A DNA stretch of 51,455 nucleotides. Source: Flavobacteriales bacterium. GTDB taxonomy: Bacteria > Bacteroidota > Bacteroidia > Flavobacteriales_D > Sanyastnellaceae. Numbering within the stretch: the first letter of the stretch is position 1; each line of letters opens with the position of its first letter. Shown here one piece after another: positions 34,993 to 43,139 of this stretch. Made by a program: the position numbers and the translations under genes. The notes beneath the pieces were generated by a model. The model was given only the letters and a program-made list of their open reading frames with translations. It made no database searches and had not been told where the DNA came from. The stretch is taken from the NCBI GenBank assembly GCA_947456965.1, contig CANGTU010000019.1:1-51455 (forward strand). The letters run 5' to 3'.

Positions 34993-35919
34993 TCAGTCCT
35001 CCACGTAAATCTCGAAATCTGTCAGGGCAACGAATTGCTCGATCCGTTCGTTGATTTCTTCCTTGGTCAGCTCGAGCAGACGTTCGGGACCAAACTTCTC
35101 ACACGTAAATGAAGCCATGGCACTGCCCACAATTACCGCGCGCTTCATATTCTCGAACGAGATGTTCTGCGTCTGAGCGAGGTAGCCGACAAAGCCACCG
35201 GCAAACGTATCTCCCGCGCCCGTGGGATCGGCAACATCTTCCAGCGGAAGCGCCGGAGCAAAGAAGATGTTGTGCTGGTCAAACAACAGGGCACCGTGCT
35301 CACCCTTCTTGATGATGAGATAGCGCGGGCCCATGCTCAGGATCTTCCGGGCAGCGCGCACAAGCGAGTATTCTCCTGCGAGCTGACGTGCTTCTTCATC
35401 ATTAATGGTGATCACATCCACCTTGGCGATTACAGCCTTCAACTCATCGAGCGCTGTATCCATCCAGTAGTTCATGGTGTCGAGAACCACGAGACGCGGG
35501 CGTTCCGGTATCTGCTCAATCACCCGCATCTGAACCGCCGGGGCCAGATTGCCGAGCATCAGGAAGTCCGTGGCGGAGTAGTCAGCCGGAACTTCCGGTG
35601 AAAAGGCAGCCAGCACATTCAGCTCAGTGGCGAGCGTGTCACGGCTGTTCAGGTCATAATGGTACTTACCGGACCAGAAGAAGGACTTCTCACCTTGCCG
35701 CACCTGCAGGCCTTCGAGGTCAATGCCTCGCCGTTCCATCTCGCTGAGAAAGGCCTGAGGGAAGTCATCACCGATCACGGAGATCAGCCCGACAGGCCGC
35801 ACAAAGTGCGCAGCGGTGAGGGTGATGTACGTCGCTGCCCCACCCACTACACGATCACGGCGGTCAAACGGAGTTTCTATGGAATCAAAGGCAACAGTGC
35901 CTACAGCAACGAGTTTCAT
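34993..35919 (-). CDS. PfkB-family carbohydrate kinase
   Basis: 308-residue ribokinase-like sugar or nucleoside kinase. The start MKLVAVGTVAFDSIETPFD follows ATG 35919, which is 14 nt after a TATCTTTG promoter element, so the frame further upstream is not used. The catalytic motif is GAGDTFAGGFVGYLA, with the base Asp in GAGD, and the N-terminal VVGGAATYITLTAA binds sugar. The substrate cannot be told. It is convergent with the M23 gene with a 62-nt gap in which I see no clear terminator. Confidence 0.88.
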   Translation of the reverse strand: MKLVAVGTVAFDSIETPFDRRDRVVGGAATYITLTAAHFVRPVGLISVIGDDFPQAFLSEMERRGIDLEGLQVRQGEKSFFWSGKYHYDLNSRDTLATELNVLAAFSPEVPADYSATDFLMLGNLAPAVQMRVIEQIPERPRLVVLDTMNYWMDTALDELKAVIAKVDVITINDEEARQLAGEYSLVRAARKILSMGPRYLIIKKGEHGALLFDQHNIFFAPALPLEDVADPTGAGDTFAGGFVGYLAQTQNISFENMKRAVIVGSAMASFTCEKFGPERLLELTKEEINERIEQFVALTDFEIYVED

Positions 35920-35933
35920 TAAAAAAATTTGGC

Positions 35934-35941
35934 CAAAGATA
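35934..35941 (-). promoter_or_regulatory. -7 promoter element for the PfkB kinase
   Basis: Minus-strand TATCTTTG matches TAnnTTTG exactly. Predicted transcription start near 35927, leader about 8 nt, ending in the T-rich ATTTTTTTA before ATG 35919. No -33 TTG is seen at the expected distance. Confidence 0.48.
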
Positions 35942-36053
35942 TTGTAGCAAGCGGGCTTGGCTCGTAATATTGCAACCCTTTTTAAGGCGCCAAGCCACCT
36001 TGTGATCACGTGTTCACTCCGCACCAGACGGGGGACTCGAGAATAAGAGGAGG

Positions 36054-36090
36054 TTCCGGGTGGAGCCGTCAGATGACGGACGACCCGGAA
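36054..36090 (+). repeat. Imperfect hairpin upstream of tRNA-Asn
   Basis: TTCCGGGT (36054-36061) pairs with ACCCGGAA (36083-36090). Inside, CCGTCA (36066-36071) pairs with TGACGG (36074-36079). The structure has an 8-bp outer stem, a small internal loop and a 6-bp inner stem, ending 9 nt before tRNA-Asn. It may be a processing signal, part of a tRNA precursor or an upstream terminator. Confidence 0.5.
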
Positions 36091-36099
36091 TAGTTTTAC

Positions 36100-36173
36100 T
36101 CCCTAGTAGCTCAGTCGGTTAGAGCACATGACTGTTAATCATGGGGTCGCTGGTTCGAGCCCAGCCTGGGGAG
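36100..36173 (+). tRNA. tRNA-Asn (GTT)
   Basis: Complete cloverleaf of 74 nt. Acceptor TCCCTAG pairs with CTGGGGA, discriminator G. D arm GCTC/GAGC, anticodon stem CATGA/TCATG with loop CTGTTAA (anticodon GTT at 36134-36136), T arm GCTGG/CCAGC with TTCGAGC. The 3' CCA is not encoded, so a CCA-adding enzyme is needed. A strong terminator follows 3 nt later. Confidence 0.97.
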
Positions 36174-36175
36174 CT

Positions 36176-36207
36176 AAGCCACCGCACATGCGGTGGCTTT
36201 TTGTTTG
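36176..36207 (+). terminator. Intrinsic terminator after tRNA-Asn
   Basis: AAGCCACCGCA, loop CA, TGCGGTGGCTT, then a TTTGTTTGTTTT tract. The near-perfect 11-bp stem begins just after the tRNA and ends its transcript. Confidence 0.82.
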
Positions 36208-36254
36208 TTTTCTGCAGCCTCCCGGCGTCTCCATGCCGTTGAACGTCTGTTTGC

Positions 36255-36262
36255 TAAATTGG
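36255..36262 (+). promoter_or_regulatory. -7-like element for the first glycosyltransferase
   Basis: TAAATTGG, one base off TAnnTTTG, ends 6 nt before ATG 36269. The nearest TTG upstream is only 13 nt away, so the promoter call is tentative. Confidence 0.32.
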
Positions 36263-36268
36263 TCCTGA

Positions 36269-37390
36269 ATGCCATTCCGTATCCTGCATATTGCTTCATG
36301 GTATCCCCACCGCAGGGATCCGCTCGAGGGCGGCTTCATTGCGGATCGGATCAGTGGTCTTGCCCCCTATGCAGAGAATCACATCGTACACATGCAGCTC
36401 AAGAGAACGAGCGGACGGATCATCTTCTCCAGGACTACCGGTGATCGGTATTCCGGACTAATTCTCGAGGCGCCGTTCTTGCGCTGGAGGTGGCTGGAAG
36501 CCTGGTCACCCTCAATGCTCTTGCGGGACCTGACGAGCTTGGATCTGCACTCGTTTGATCTCGTGGTTGTGCATGTGGCTTATCCCCTGCTGGTGCATTT
36601 CAGGAAAATTCGCCCAAGGATACCCGTTCCGGTTATCCTCAGCGAGCATTGGTCTGCCTACCGGATGCAGTTCAACCTGCCCACGGGCCATGCTGCTCTG
36701 GAGCGCATGAAGGGCATGCTGAATGGCGTGGATGGGCTGATTGTGGTTTCTCAGGTGCTTCGGCGTGATATGACGTCCTTCTTCGGCGTGCTGCCTGCAA
36801 CGTTTGTTGTTCCGAACGCCGTGCGGGAAGATCTTTTTCGGTATCGCGGAAGTGGCCGACGGCACGGCGCTCTGGCAGTAAACCGGTGGACCGATATCAA
36901 GCAGCCGATGATCTTGCTGGAGGCCTGGCGCATCTTTTTGCACGGCCATCCTGGTGAAATGCTCACCATCGCAGGCGACGGTCCTCGGCTCAAGGAGATG
37001 CGTCAATGGGTCGTCAGCCGAGGCCTGTCCTCATCCGTTCGTTTTACGGGGGCATTGCAGCCATCAGAGGTGGCGAGACTCATGCAGGACGCACATCTGC
37101 TCGTCGTGTCTTCCAGACATGAAACATTTTCATTATCGGCCGCAGAGGCCTTGATGTGCGGAACACCGGTCGTTTCAACCCCGCTGGAGGTGGCCAGGGA
37201 ATGGTGCAGCGAAGAGGATTGCATGGTGGCATCCGGCCCAACAGCATCCGACCTTGCTCGCGCCATGTCCGTGGCCTTCGTTCGTGAGTGGGATCGCAGT
37301 GCCATGTCTGCCAGGGCAGCGGAGCGTTTTGCGTCTTCACACTGTCACGCCGGCTATTGGGAGGTCCTGCGCACATTTATCCAAAACTGA
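36269..37390 (+). CDS. Glycosyltransferase family 4 (GT-B)
   Basis: 373-residue GT-B glycosyltransferase. MPFRILHIASWYPHRRDPLE opens the N-terminal Rossmann domain, with the GGFIADRI segment after it. The C-terminal nucleotide-sugar domain includes LTIAGDGPRLKEM, RFTGALQPSEVARLMQDAHL and the donor-binding ETFSLSAAEALMCGTPVVST. This is typical of GT4 enzymes of cell-surface polysaccharide or lipopolysaccharide synthesis. The acceptor cannot be predicted. The next glycosyltransferase starts 2 nt after the stop codon, so they form an operon. Confidence 0.9.
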   Translation: MPFRILHIASWYPHRRDPLEGGFIADRISGLAPYAENHIVHMQLKRTSGRIIFSRTTGDRYSGLILEAPFLRWRWLEAWSPSMLLRDLTSLDLHSFDLVVVHVAYPLLVHFRKIRPRIPVPVILSEHWSAYRMQFNLPTGHAALERMKGMLNGVDGLIVVSQVLRRDMTSFFGVLPATFVVPNAVREDLFRYRGSGRRHGALAVNRWTDIKQPMILLEAWRIFLHGHPGEMLTIAGDGPRLKEMRQWVVSRGLSSSVRFTGALQPSEVARLMQDAHLLVVSSRHETFSLSAAEALMCGTPVVSTPLEVAREWCSEEDCMVASGPTASDLARAMSVAFVREWDRSAMSARAAERFASSHCHAGYWEVLRTFIQN

Positions 37391-37392
37391 TC

Positions 37393-38721
37393 ATGCACAT
37401 CCTCCTGGTCGCATTCGAATATCCTCCGCTGAATACGGGCGGCGCCAGGCGTCCGCAGCGCTTGCGTAAAGGCCTGACCGCCCGGGGTCACCGGGTCACG
37501 GTGTGGACGGCTGACTATCGGCAATCGGCCCTATACACCATTTGTGATACTGGCATGCCGTCAGTTGATGATGAGGTGAAGCGCATACCGATGCAGGGTG
37601 AGGATCTGGTGTTCAGGATTCAGCGCACTGGATACACCGCAGCTTCCGATGGCTATTGGCGGCTTTGGAAAAGGTCACTCCGCAAGGCCTGGGAGGAACT
37701 GCTGCGAGCAGATGATCGTCCTGATGTCATTCTGCTTACTCTTCCGCCCTTCAGCCTGTTCCGTTTCGCGAGATGGGTGAAGAACGAGTCTTCGATTCCC
37801 CTCGTGGTTGACCTGCGTGACCATTGGAGCCTTTGGATGATGACTCCTTATGCATCGCGCCTGCACGCCCGGATCATCAGGATGCGCGAGCGCGAGTTGC
37901 TCACATGGGCCGATGGCGTGGTGGTGGTTACACCCGTGATGAAGCGCGATCTTCAGGCCATCCACCCGGGCCTTGTGCCGGAGCATGTGCAGGTCGTGAC
38001 CAATGCGATGGAAAAGCTACCTGAGCAAACTTCTGCCGATCTTCCGTCGCGAATCCGGATCGGATACCTCGGGGCGTTCTATTACTTCCCGCAAGTGGCC
38101 ATGGAGGCAGCAAAGCCGTGGTACCTAAGGGCTCCTCATCGCTGGTTTCTGTATTCGCCTCGACGCGAAGACTGGAAGTACCGGAGTCCCTGGTATTTCT
38201 TCCGCATCGTTCATGAACTTTTCAGTCAACATCCTGAGTGGGCTGGCCGCATCGAGCTTCAATTCGCCGGCCGCAAGCCTGCCTGGTTTGATCAAATGGT
38301 AGAGGAATGGTCGCTCGGCGGGCAGGTGGTGCATTGGGGACAACTCGATGCATCAGCCGCTTTGCGGATGCAGGACGCTTGCAGTATCCTGCTCATCACA
38401 TCCGTGAAAGTGGAAGGGGGAGATGATTATTGCATCGCCGGAAAGACCTTTGAATTCCTTTCATCCGGCAAGCGAATTATTGGTTGTGTGACCCGGGGCG
38501 CCCAGCGGGATGTGCTGGAGGAAAGCGGCATGGCGTTGTGTATTGACCCCGACGATCCTGCTGGCGCTGCTGAACGGCTTCACAACTGGCTGCTGGCCAA
38601 GGCGCCGTGCTCACCTCAGCCGCAGGTAATTGCCCGCTATGCTCTGGCCGCCGTAGCGGAAGATATGGAACATGCGCTGGTGAAGGCAATATCCTCGTGT
38701 CGGGGCGCTGGCGGCTCCTGA
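37393..38721 (+). CDS. Glycosyltransferase, GT4-like
   Basis: 442 residues. I start at ATG 37393 ([20 protein letters not shown]), just after the previous stop; the frame is open to 37288 but only inside the neighbour. The N-terminal domain has the typical [18 protein letters not shown] loop and [12 protein letters not shown]. The C-terminal part ([11 protein letters not shown], then [17 protein letters not shown] and [16 protein letters not shown]) looks like the donor-binding half of a GT4 enzyme, similar to those of sugar-fucose-type clusters. It pairs with the gene upstream in surface glycan synthesis. Substrates are unknown. Confidence 0.83.
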   Translation: MHILLVAFEYPPLNTGGARRPQRLRKGLTARGHRVTVWTADYRQSALYTICDTGMPSVDDEVKRIPMQGEDLVFRIQRTGYTAASDGYWRLWKRSLRKAWEELLRADDRPDVILLTLPPFSLFRFARWVKNESSIPLVVDLRDHWSLWMMTPYASRLHARIIRMRERELLTWADGVVVVTPVMKRDLQAIHPGLVPEHVQVVTNAMEKLPEQTSADLPSRIRIGYLGAFYYFPQVAMEAAKPWYLRAPHRWFLYSPRREDWKYRSPWYFFRIVHELFSQHPEWAGRIELQFAGRKPAWFDQMVEEWSLGGQVVHWGQLDASAALRMQDACSILLITSVKVEGGDDYCIAGKTFEFLSSGKRIIGCVTRGAQRDVLEESGMALCIDPDDPAGAAERLHNWLLAKAPCSPQPQVIARYALAAVAEDMEHALVKAISSCRGAGGS

Positions 38722-38723
38722 CT

Positions 38724-38744
38724 GGGGCTTATTTTCGAAGCCCC
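38724..38744. repeat. Hairpin overlapping a promoter element before the AIM24 gene
   Basis: GGGGCTT, loop ATTTTCG, AAGCCCC, a 7-bp stem directly after the glycosyltransferase stop codon. The T of its left arm and the loop also form TATTTTCG (38730-38737), a TAnnTTCG promoter element for the AIM24 gene at 38759. It could be an upstream 3'-end hairpin, but no T run follows on the plus strand. Confidence 0.5.
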
Positions 38745-38758
38745 AAACAAAAATCCCC

Positions 38759-39550
38759 ATGAGAAGCAATCATGAAATAGACTACCGCATCTTCGGAGAG
38801 GAGATGCAATGTGTGGAAATTGAACTCGATCCACAGGAAACCGTGATCGCGGAGTCCGGGGCATTTATGTATATGGACGATGGCATCTCGATGCAAACGG
38901 TATTCGGTGATGGATCTGAATCGGGCGGGGGATTCTTAGGCAAGCTGATGGGCGCTGGGAAGCGTCTGCTGACTGGCGAAAGTTTGTTCATGACCACCTT
39001 TACCCACACCGCCGGAGGAAAGGCACGCGTGGCTTTTGCCTCACCCTATCCTGGCAAAATCATTCCACTTGACTTGCAGCAATTGGGAGGCAAGGTAGTT
39101 TGCCAGAAGGACGCCTTTCTCTGTGCTGCGAAGGGTGTAAGCGTCGGAATTCAGTTCCAGCGCCGGCTCGGCACCGGGCTGTTCGGAGGTGAGGGGTTCA
39201 TCATGCAGAAACTCGAGGGCGATGGATTGGCTTTCTGTCATGCCGGTGGTCACATCATAGAACGTGAACTTCGTCCGGGGGAGTCGCTGCGCATTGATAC
39301 GGGTTGTGTGGTGGCCTACACAAAAGATATAGACTTCGATGTGCAGTTTGTTGGCGGCATCAGAAACACCATTTTTGGCGGTGAAGGGGTCTTCTTTGCT
39401 GTGCTGAGAGGACCGGGTAAGGTATGGCTGCAAACGCTCCCGATCTCGCGGCTCGCCTCGCGGATTCTCCAGTATTCAACCGGTAACCGGAAGGAAGAGG
39501 GCAGCATCCTGGGAGGGTTGGGCAATCTTCTGGATGGAGATGGCCGGTAA
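38759..39550 (+). CDS. AIM24/TIGR00266-family protein
   Basis: 263 residues, double-beta-barrel fold. [20 protein letters not shown], then [20 protein letters not shown], and [20 protein letters not shown] are signature stretches of the TIGR00266 (AIM24-like) family. These proteins are widespread but have no agreed bacterial function. [20 protein letters not shown] is a conserved Gly-rich hinge. It is followed 9 nt later by selU, so it seems to be part of the selenium operon. Confidence 0.87.
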   Translation: MRSNHEIDYRIFGEEMQCVEIELDPQETVIAESGAFMYMDDGISMQTVFGDGSESGGGFLGKLMGAGKRLLTGESLFMTTFTHTAGGKARVAFASPYPGKIIPLDLQQLGGKVVCQKDAFLCAAKGVSVGIQFQRRLGTGLFGGEGFIMQKLEGDGLAFCHAGGHIIERELRPGESLRIDTGCVVAYTKDIDFDVQFVGGIRNTIFGGEGVFFAVLRGPGKVWLQTLPISRLASRILQYSTGNRKEEGSILGGLGNLLDGDGR

Positions 39551-39559
39551 GACAAGCGC

Positions 39560-40606
39560 ATGACGATACCCACCATTTCACTGGCGGAAGCATGGTCAGG
39601 CAGCACATCTTCGCCACGCCTCTGGATCGATGTGCGCAGCCCGGGTGAGTATGCAGCCGGACATATTCCCGGAGCGATCAATATTCCTCTGCTCAACAAC
39701 GAAGAGCGGGCTGAGGTCGGAACCATCTACAAGCAACATGGCCGGGACTCAGCTGTGGATGCCGGCTTTCGGCTGACCGGCGGAAAATTCGCCCGATATG
39801 TTCAGGAAGCGCGGGAGGCTTGCAGTGATCGTGAGGCTATTGTGTATTGCTGGAGAGGTGGACTCCGCAGTGCGATCATGTCCTGGATCTTCAGCCTTTC
39901 CGGAATGCACATTCACCAACTGTCAGGCGGTTACAAAGCCTGGAGGAACGAATGTCTCAGACTCTTTGCCCACCCGTTTCAGATCCTGCTCCTGTCGGGA
40001 ATGACCGGTTGCGGAAAGACGGCTATCCTCCGTCAACTCGAACAGATGGGCGAGCAGATCCTGGATCTTGAGAAATGGGCGAGTCACAAGGGATCGAGCT
40101 TCGGAGCGCTCGGTCAGCCAGAGCAACCTACACAAGAACATTTTGAGAATTTGCTGGGCTTCGGGCTGATGAACAGCAATGATCAAAGAAGGCTCTGGAT
40201 CGAAGATGAAAGCCGCTTCATCGGAAAACTTCGCATTCCCGATGCACTGCTGCGTCAGATGGCACGAGCCCCTGAACTCGAAGTTTGCTGCACGCAGGAG
40301 GAGAGGATAGCGCGTATCCTGCATGAATACGGGGCCTTTCCGGCTGAACAGCTCTCCGAGCGCACAGTAGCCCTGAGCCGGCGTATAGGTGGTGAGCAGG
40401 TCAAGTCGGCGCTAAAGCGCCTTCATGAAGGTGACCTGCAATCATGGGTCGGAATCCTGCTGGATTATTACGATAAGACCTACCTCTATACCCGCTGCCG
40501 CAGAAGAAAGGATTTTCCCGAAGGAGTCGTGCTGACGGCACAAGTAGGGGGTGATGACGATCAATCCGCGCGCACCATCCGGTTCGTCGCACAACAATTT
40601 GAATAA
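39560..40606 (+). CDS. selU: tRNA 2-selenouridine synthase
   Basis: 348 residues (also called mnmH). It replaces sulfur in tRNA 2-thiouridine at the wobble position with selenium, via a geranylated intermediate in E. coli. The rhodanese domain carries the active Cys97 in YCWRGGLRS. The P-loop is G147-x4-GKT (GMTGCGKT). It makes IEDESRFIGKL and ALSRRIGGEQVK, typical of the family. selD starts 2 nt after the stop codon, so they act as a unit that uses selenophosphate. Confidence 0.95.
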   Translation: MTIPTISLAEAWSGSTSSPRLWIDVRSPGEYAAGHIPGAINIPLLNNEERAEVGTIYKQHGRDSAVDAGFRLTGGKFARYVQEAREACSDREAIVYCWRGGLRSAIMSWIFSLSGMHIHQLSGGYKAWRNECLRLFAHPFQILLLSGMTGCGKTAILRQLEQMGEQILDLEKWASHKGSSFGALGQPEQPTQEHFENLLGFGLMNSNDQRRLWIEDESRFIGKLRIPDALLRQMARAPELEVCCTQEERIARILHEYGAFPAEQLSERTVALSRRIGGEQVKSALKRLHEGDLQSWVGILLDYYDKTYLYTRCRRRKDFPEGVVLTAQVGGDDDQSARTIRFVAQQFE

Positions 40607-40608
40607 AC

Positions 40609-41652
40609 ATGAACGAGGAGATCCGGCTGACTGAATGGAGCAAGGGATCGGGATGTGGTTGCAAGATTGCCCCCGCAGCCCTGCGGGAGATGCTCGCCGA
40701 TGTGCGAAGCACGGACTCATTCAGCCGCTTGATCGTGGGGAATGAACAGAGTGATGATGCTGCCGTTTGGGAGTTGGACAATGGACAATGCCTGATCAGT
40801 ACCGTTGATTTTTTCACGCCAGTCGTGGATGATGCCGAACGCTTCGGGGCCATAGCCGCTGCCAATGCGCTGTCGGATGTGTATGCGATGGGTGGCCGGC
40901 CCGTGATGGCTATCGCTATTCTCGGATGGCCGGTGGAGAAGATCCCGCCATCGGTTGCCGCACAGGTCTTGCGCGGAGCGAGGGATTTATGCGCCCGGGC
41001 GGGCATCCCCATGGCCGGCGGGCACAGCATTGAAGCCCCTGAGCCATTCTTCGGGCTATCCGTGAATGGCCTGATCGATCAGCCGCATATCCGCCGCAAT
41101 ACCGGAGCAAAGGCTGGAGATCTTCTGTTTCTCACCAAACCGATCGGAAGCGGACTCATTTCTGCCGCGCGCAAGCGGGGAATAGCTACACCGGACATGA
41201 TCGCCGAATCAGAGTACTGGATGTCAGAACTCAATACTCCGGGCATGGCATTCAGCCGTCTGGATGGGGTTCATGCCATGACTGATATCACCGGCTTTGG
41301 TTTGCTGGGCCATTTGATGGAGATGCTCGGTGAAGGGCCTTTGTCGGCTGAGCTTCAGGCATCCGCCTGGCCTTTGATGGCAGGAGCAGAAGACCTGGTC
41401 GCCCAAATGGTTTATCCTGACATGACCATGAAGACCTTTCAGACCATAGCGCCAGAATGTGCTCCGCTCGATGCACGGAAGCTGCTCGTGGGATGTGACC
41501 CTCAGACCAGCGGAGGCCTGCTGGTGGCCGTTGACCCAGCTGCTGAGGAGGAGTTCAGAGAACTTACAAGAACTCTTGGCCTTCCGGATTTTGTTCGTCA
41601 GCCAATCGGGTGCATCATTGCATCATCCAAACACCGCATAACGGTGCTGTGA
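40609..41652 (+). CDS. selD: Selenide, water dikinase (selenophosphate synthetase)
   Basis: 347 residues. Makes selenophosphate from selenide and ATP. The catalytic residue is Cys16 in SGCGCKIAP, with Lys19 two residues after Cys18, matching Cys17/Lys20 of E. coli; it is Cys, not selenocysteine. LSDVYAMGGRPVMAIAILG and AMTDITGFGLLGHLMEM are diagnostic. It supplies SelU just upstream. I saw no selA, selB or SECIS-like context in the window. Confidence 0.96.
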   Translation: MNEEIRLTEWSKGSGCGCKIAPAALREMLADVRSTDSFSRLIVGNEQSDDAAVWELDNGQCLISTVDFFTPVVDDAERFGAIAAANALSDVYAMGGRPVMAIAILGWPVEKIPPSVAAQVLRGARDLCARAGIPMAGGHSIEAPEPFFGLSVNGLIDQPHIRRNTGAKAGDLLFLTKPIGSGLISAARKRGIATPDMIAESEYWMSELNTPGMAFSRLDGVHAMTDITGFGLLGHLMEMLGEGPLSAELQASAWPLMAGAEDLVAQMVYPDMTMKTFQTIAPECAPLDARKLLVGCDPQTSGGLLVAVDPAAEEEFRELTRTLGLPDFVRQPIGCIIASSKHRITVL

Positions 41653-41656
41653 TCTG

Positions 41657-43051
41657 ATGAAGGACATGAATACGAAGCGCGCGGCGCCGCGCCATGATTT
41701 ACTCTCTTTTGATGTACTCAATGCCATCATGCTGGAGCGCCTTGGCAATGCCACATTTTATGTGGGCAGGCGCTGGTCTTTTCTGAAGATTTTCCAGCAC
41801 GCCCTGAGCAATGCGTCCAACCGACAAGACATCAAGTTACTTCAGGTGAACTGGTCTCTCCCGGTGCTGGTCATGACGGCAAGGGAGGTGCTGAGGTCTT
41901 TTCGAGGAAAGCGTCTCTCCAGGCCAGCGCTGAAGCCAGTGGTACTGATTGATCCGGGCCGTTCAGTGATCATCAATGGGAGGGTGGAGCCAGTATATCT
42001 GGGTCGCATTATCGAGGTCATCGGAAGAGAACGGGTGTCTGTCATCACGAGCCGCAAGGAGGGAATCCCGTATAGCGATCATGAGCGTTCAGCGCTGGCG
42101 GGTTCTCCAGGAATCCCGGACCGGAATGAGCGGGAGATGATTGCGGAGCTCTGCTCAGCATACCGCAGAGCTCGAAAAGAAGGTCATTTCAGCGCCTACG
42201 AGCTGGAGCACTTATCTTCAACTATGGAGGTTTTTTTGTGCGAATTCCGCTATTGGTATGGCATCTTTAAGGGACAGGACATCCGACGGTGCATCTTCAC
42301 CTCCCACTACCACAATGAGGGGCTGGTGGCGGCTTGCAATCTGCTGGGCATCACCTGCGAAGAGCTACAGCACGGGCTCATTGCGCGAAATGACCTCTAC
42401 AATGTTTATCCTCAGGCCTATGTCCGTGGAATGGAGAACGCCTTTTTCCCCGATGTCCTTTACGTGTATGGGGAGTACTGGAAGAGGCTGCTGCTGTCGG
42501 GCTGCGAGCATCCGGATGAGAAGATTGTGGTAGCAGGAAACTATCTCCTCGGGAGCGATCCTGATGAGGGGAAACCGGGGGCAAAGCAAAATACCATTCT
42601 GGTATGCAGCCAGAAGAAAATGGCCTCAACCTATGAGCAGATTGTCTCGGTGTTGCGCCAGGTTCTCCATGCACACAGGGACTGGTCACTTCTCATCCGC
42701 CTGCATCCGCTGGAGGATCAACCCGCCCGGTATCACGCCATGACTGGAGACCGCATCAGGATATGCCCGAAGGAAATGAGCCTGGCTGATTGTTTGCGCG
42801 TTTCGAAGATTCAGGTCAGCGTGTACAGCACAACCTTCTTCGATGCCCTTGGATTCAATGTTGTCAATTTTGCCGTCAACGCAACTGGCTTTGAGCGTTA
42901 TGTGTCTGAAATGGTGGAGGATGGCGTGGCCTTTCCCATGTCCCTGACCGATGACCCTGTGGCCCGCTACGAAGCCATCATACGGGAAGATGCTCGCCTT
43001 CCCGAACGCCTCGATGTGTATGCCCCGTTCCGCCCGGAAGTTTTTGCCTGA
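41657..43051 (+). CDS. Putative surface-glycan GT-B-type transferase
   Basis: 464 residues with no signal or membrane segment. LGITCEELQHG (QHG at 238-240), a YVYGEYWKRLLLSGCEHPD segment and a C-terminal LLIRLHPLEDQPARYHAM followed by VSVYSTTFFDALGFNVVNFA resemble the donor-binding half of GT-B enzymes of capsule and surface-glycan synthesis. I could not place it in a named family. It lies 4 nt after selD on the same strand. Another reading is a glycerol-phosphate-type polymerase, but the QTWHGTP motif of those is absent. Substrate unknown. Confidence 0.55.
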   Translation: MKDMNTKRAAPRHDLLSFDVLNAIMLERLGNATFYVGRRWSFLKIFQHALSNASNRQDIKLLQVNWSLPVLVMTAREVLRSFRGKRLSRPALKPVVLIDPGRSVIINGRVEPVYLGRIIEVIGRERVSVITSRKEGIPYSDHERSALAGSPGIPDRNEREMIAELCSAYRRARKEGHFSAYELEHLSSTMEVFLCEFRYWYGIFKGQDIRRCIFTSHYHNEGLVAACNLLGITCEELQHGLIARNDLYNVYPQAYVRGMENAFFPDVLYVYGEYWKRLLLSGCEHPDEKIVVAGNYLLGSDPDEGKPGAKQNTILVCSQKKMASTYEQIVSVLRQVLHAHRDWSLLIRLHPLEDQPARYHAMTGDRIRICPKEMSLADCLRVSKIQVSVYSTTFFDALGFNVVNFAVNATGFERYVSEMVEDGVAFPMSLTDDPVARYEAIIREDARLPERLDVYAPFRPEVFA

Positions 43052-43126
43052 ACCGGATCTTTCGCATGTTGCAGGGACACTGGGAATCAATTACTTTAGC
43101 AAGGCCTTTAGGCATCAATCTTCTGA

Positions 43127-43134
43127 TAAATTGC
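43127..43134 (+). promoter_or_regulatory. -7-like element before the secreted protein gene
   Basis: TAAATTGC, a weak TAnnTTTG match, ends 5 nt before ATG 43140. It lies 76-89 nt past the stop codon of the GT-B gene. Weak evidence, but it repeats the near-leaderless layout seen elsewhere in the window. Confidence 0.3.
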
Positions 43135-43139
43135 GACCC

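Noticed and set aside
40609-41652. Possible selenocysteine-containing SelD
   Set aside because: The catalytic position is coded as Cys (Cys16) and there is no in-frame UGA, so no SECIS is needed.
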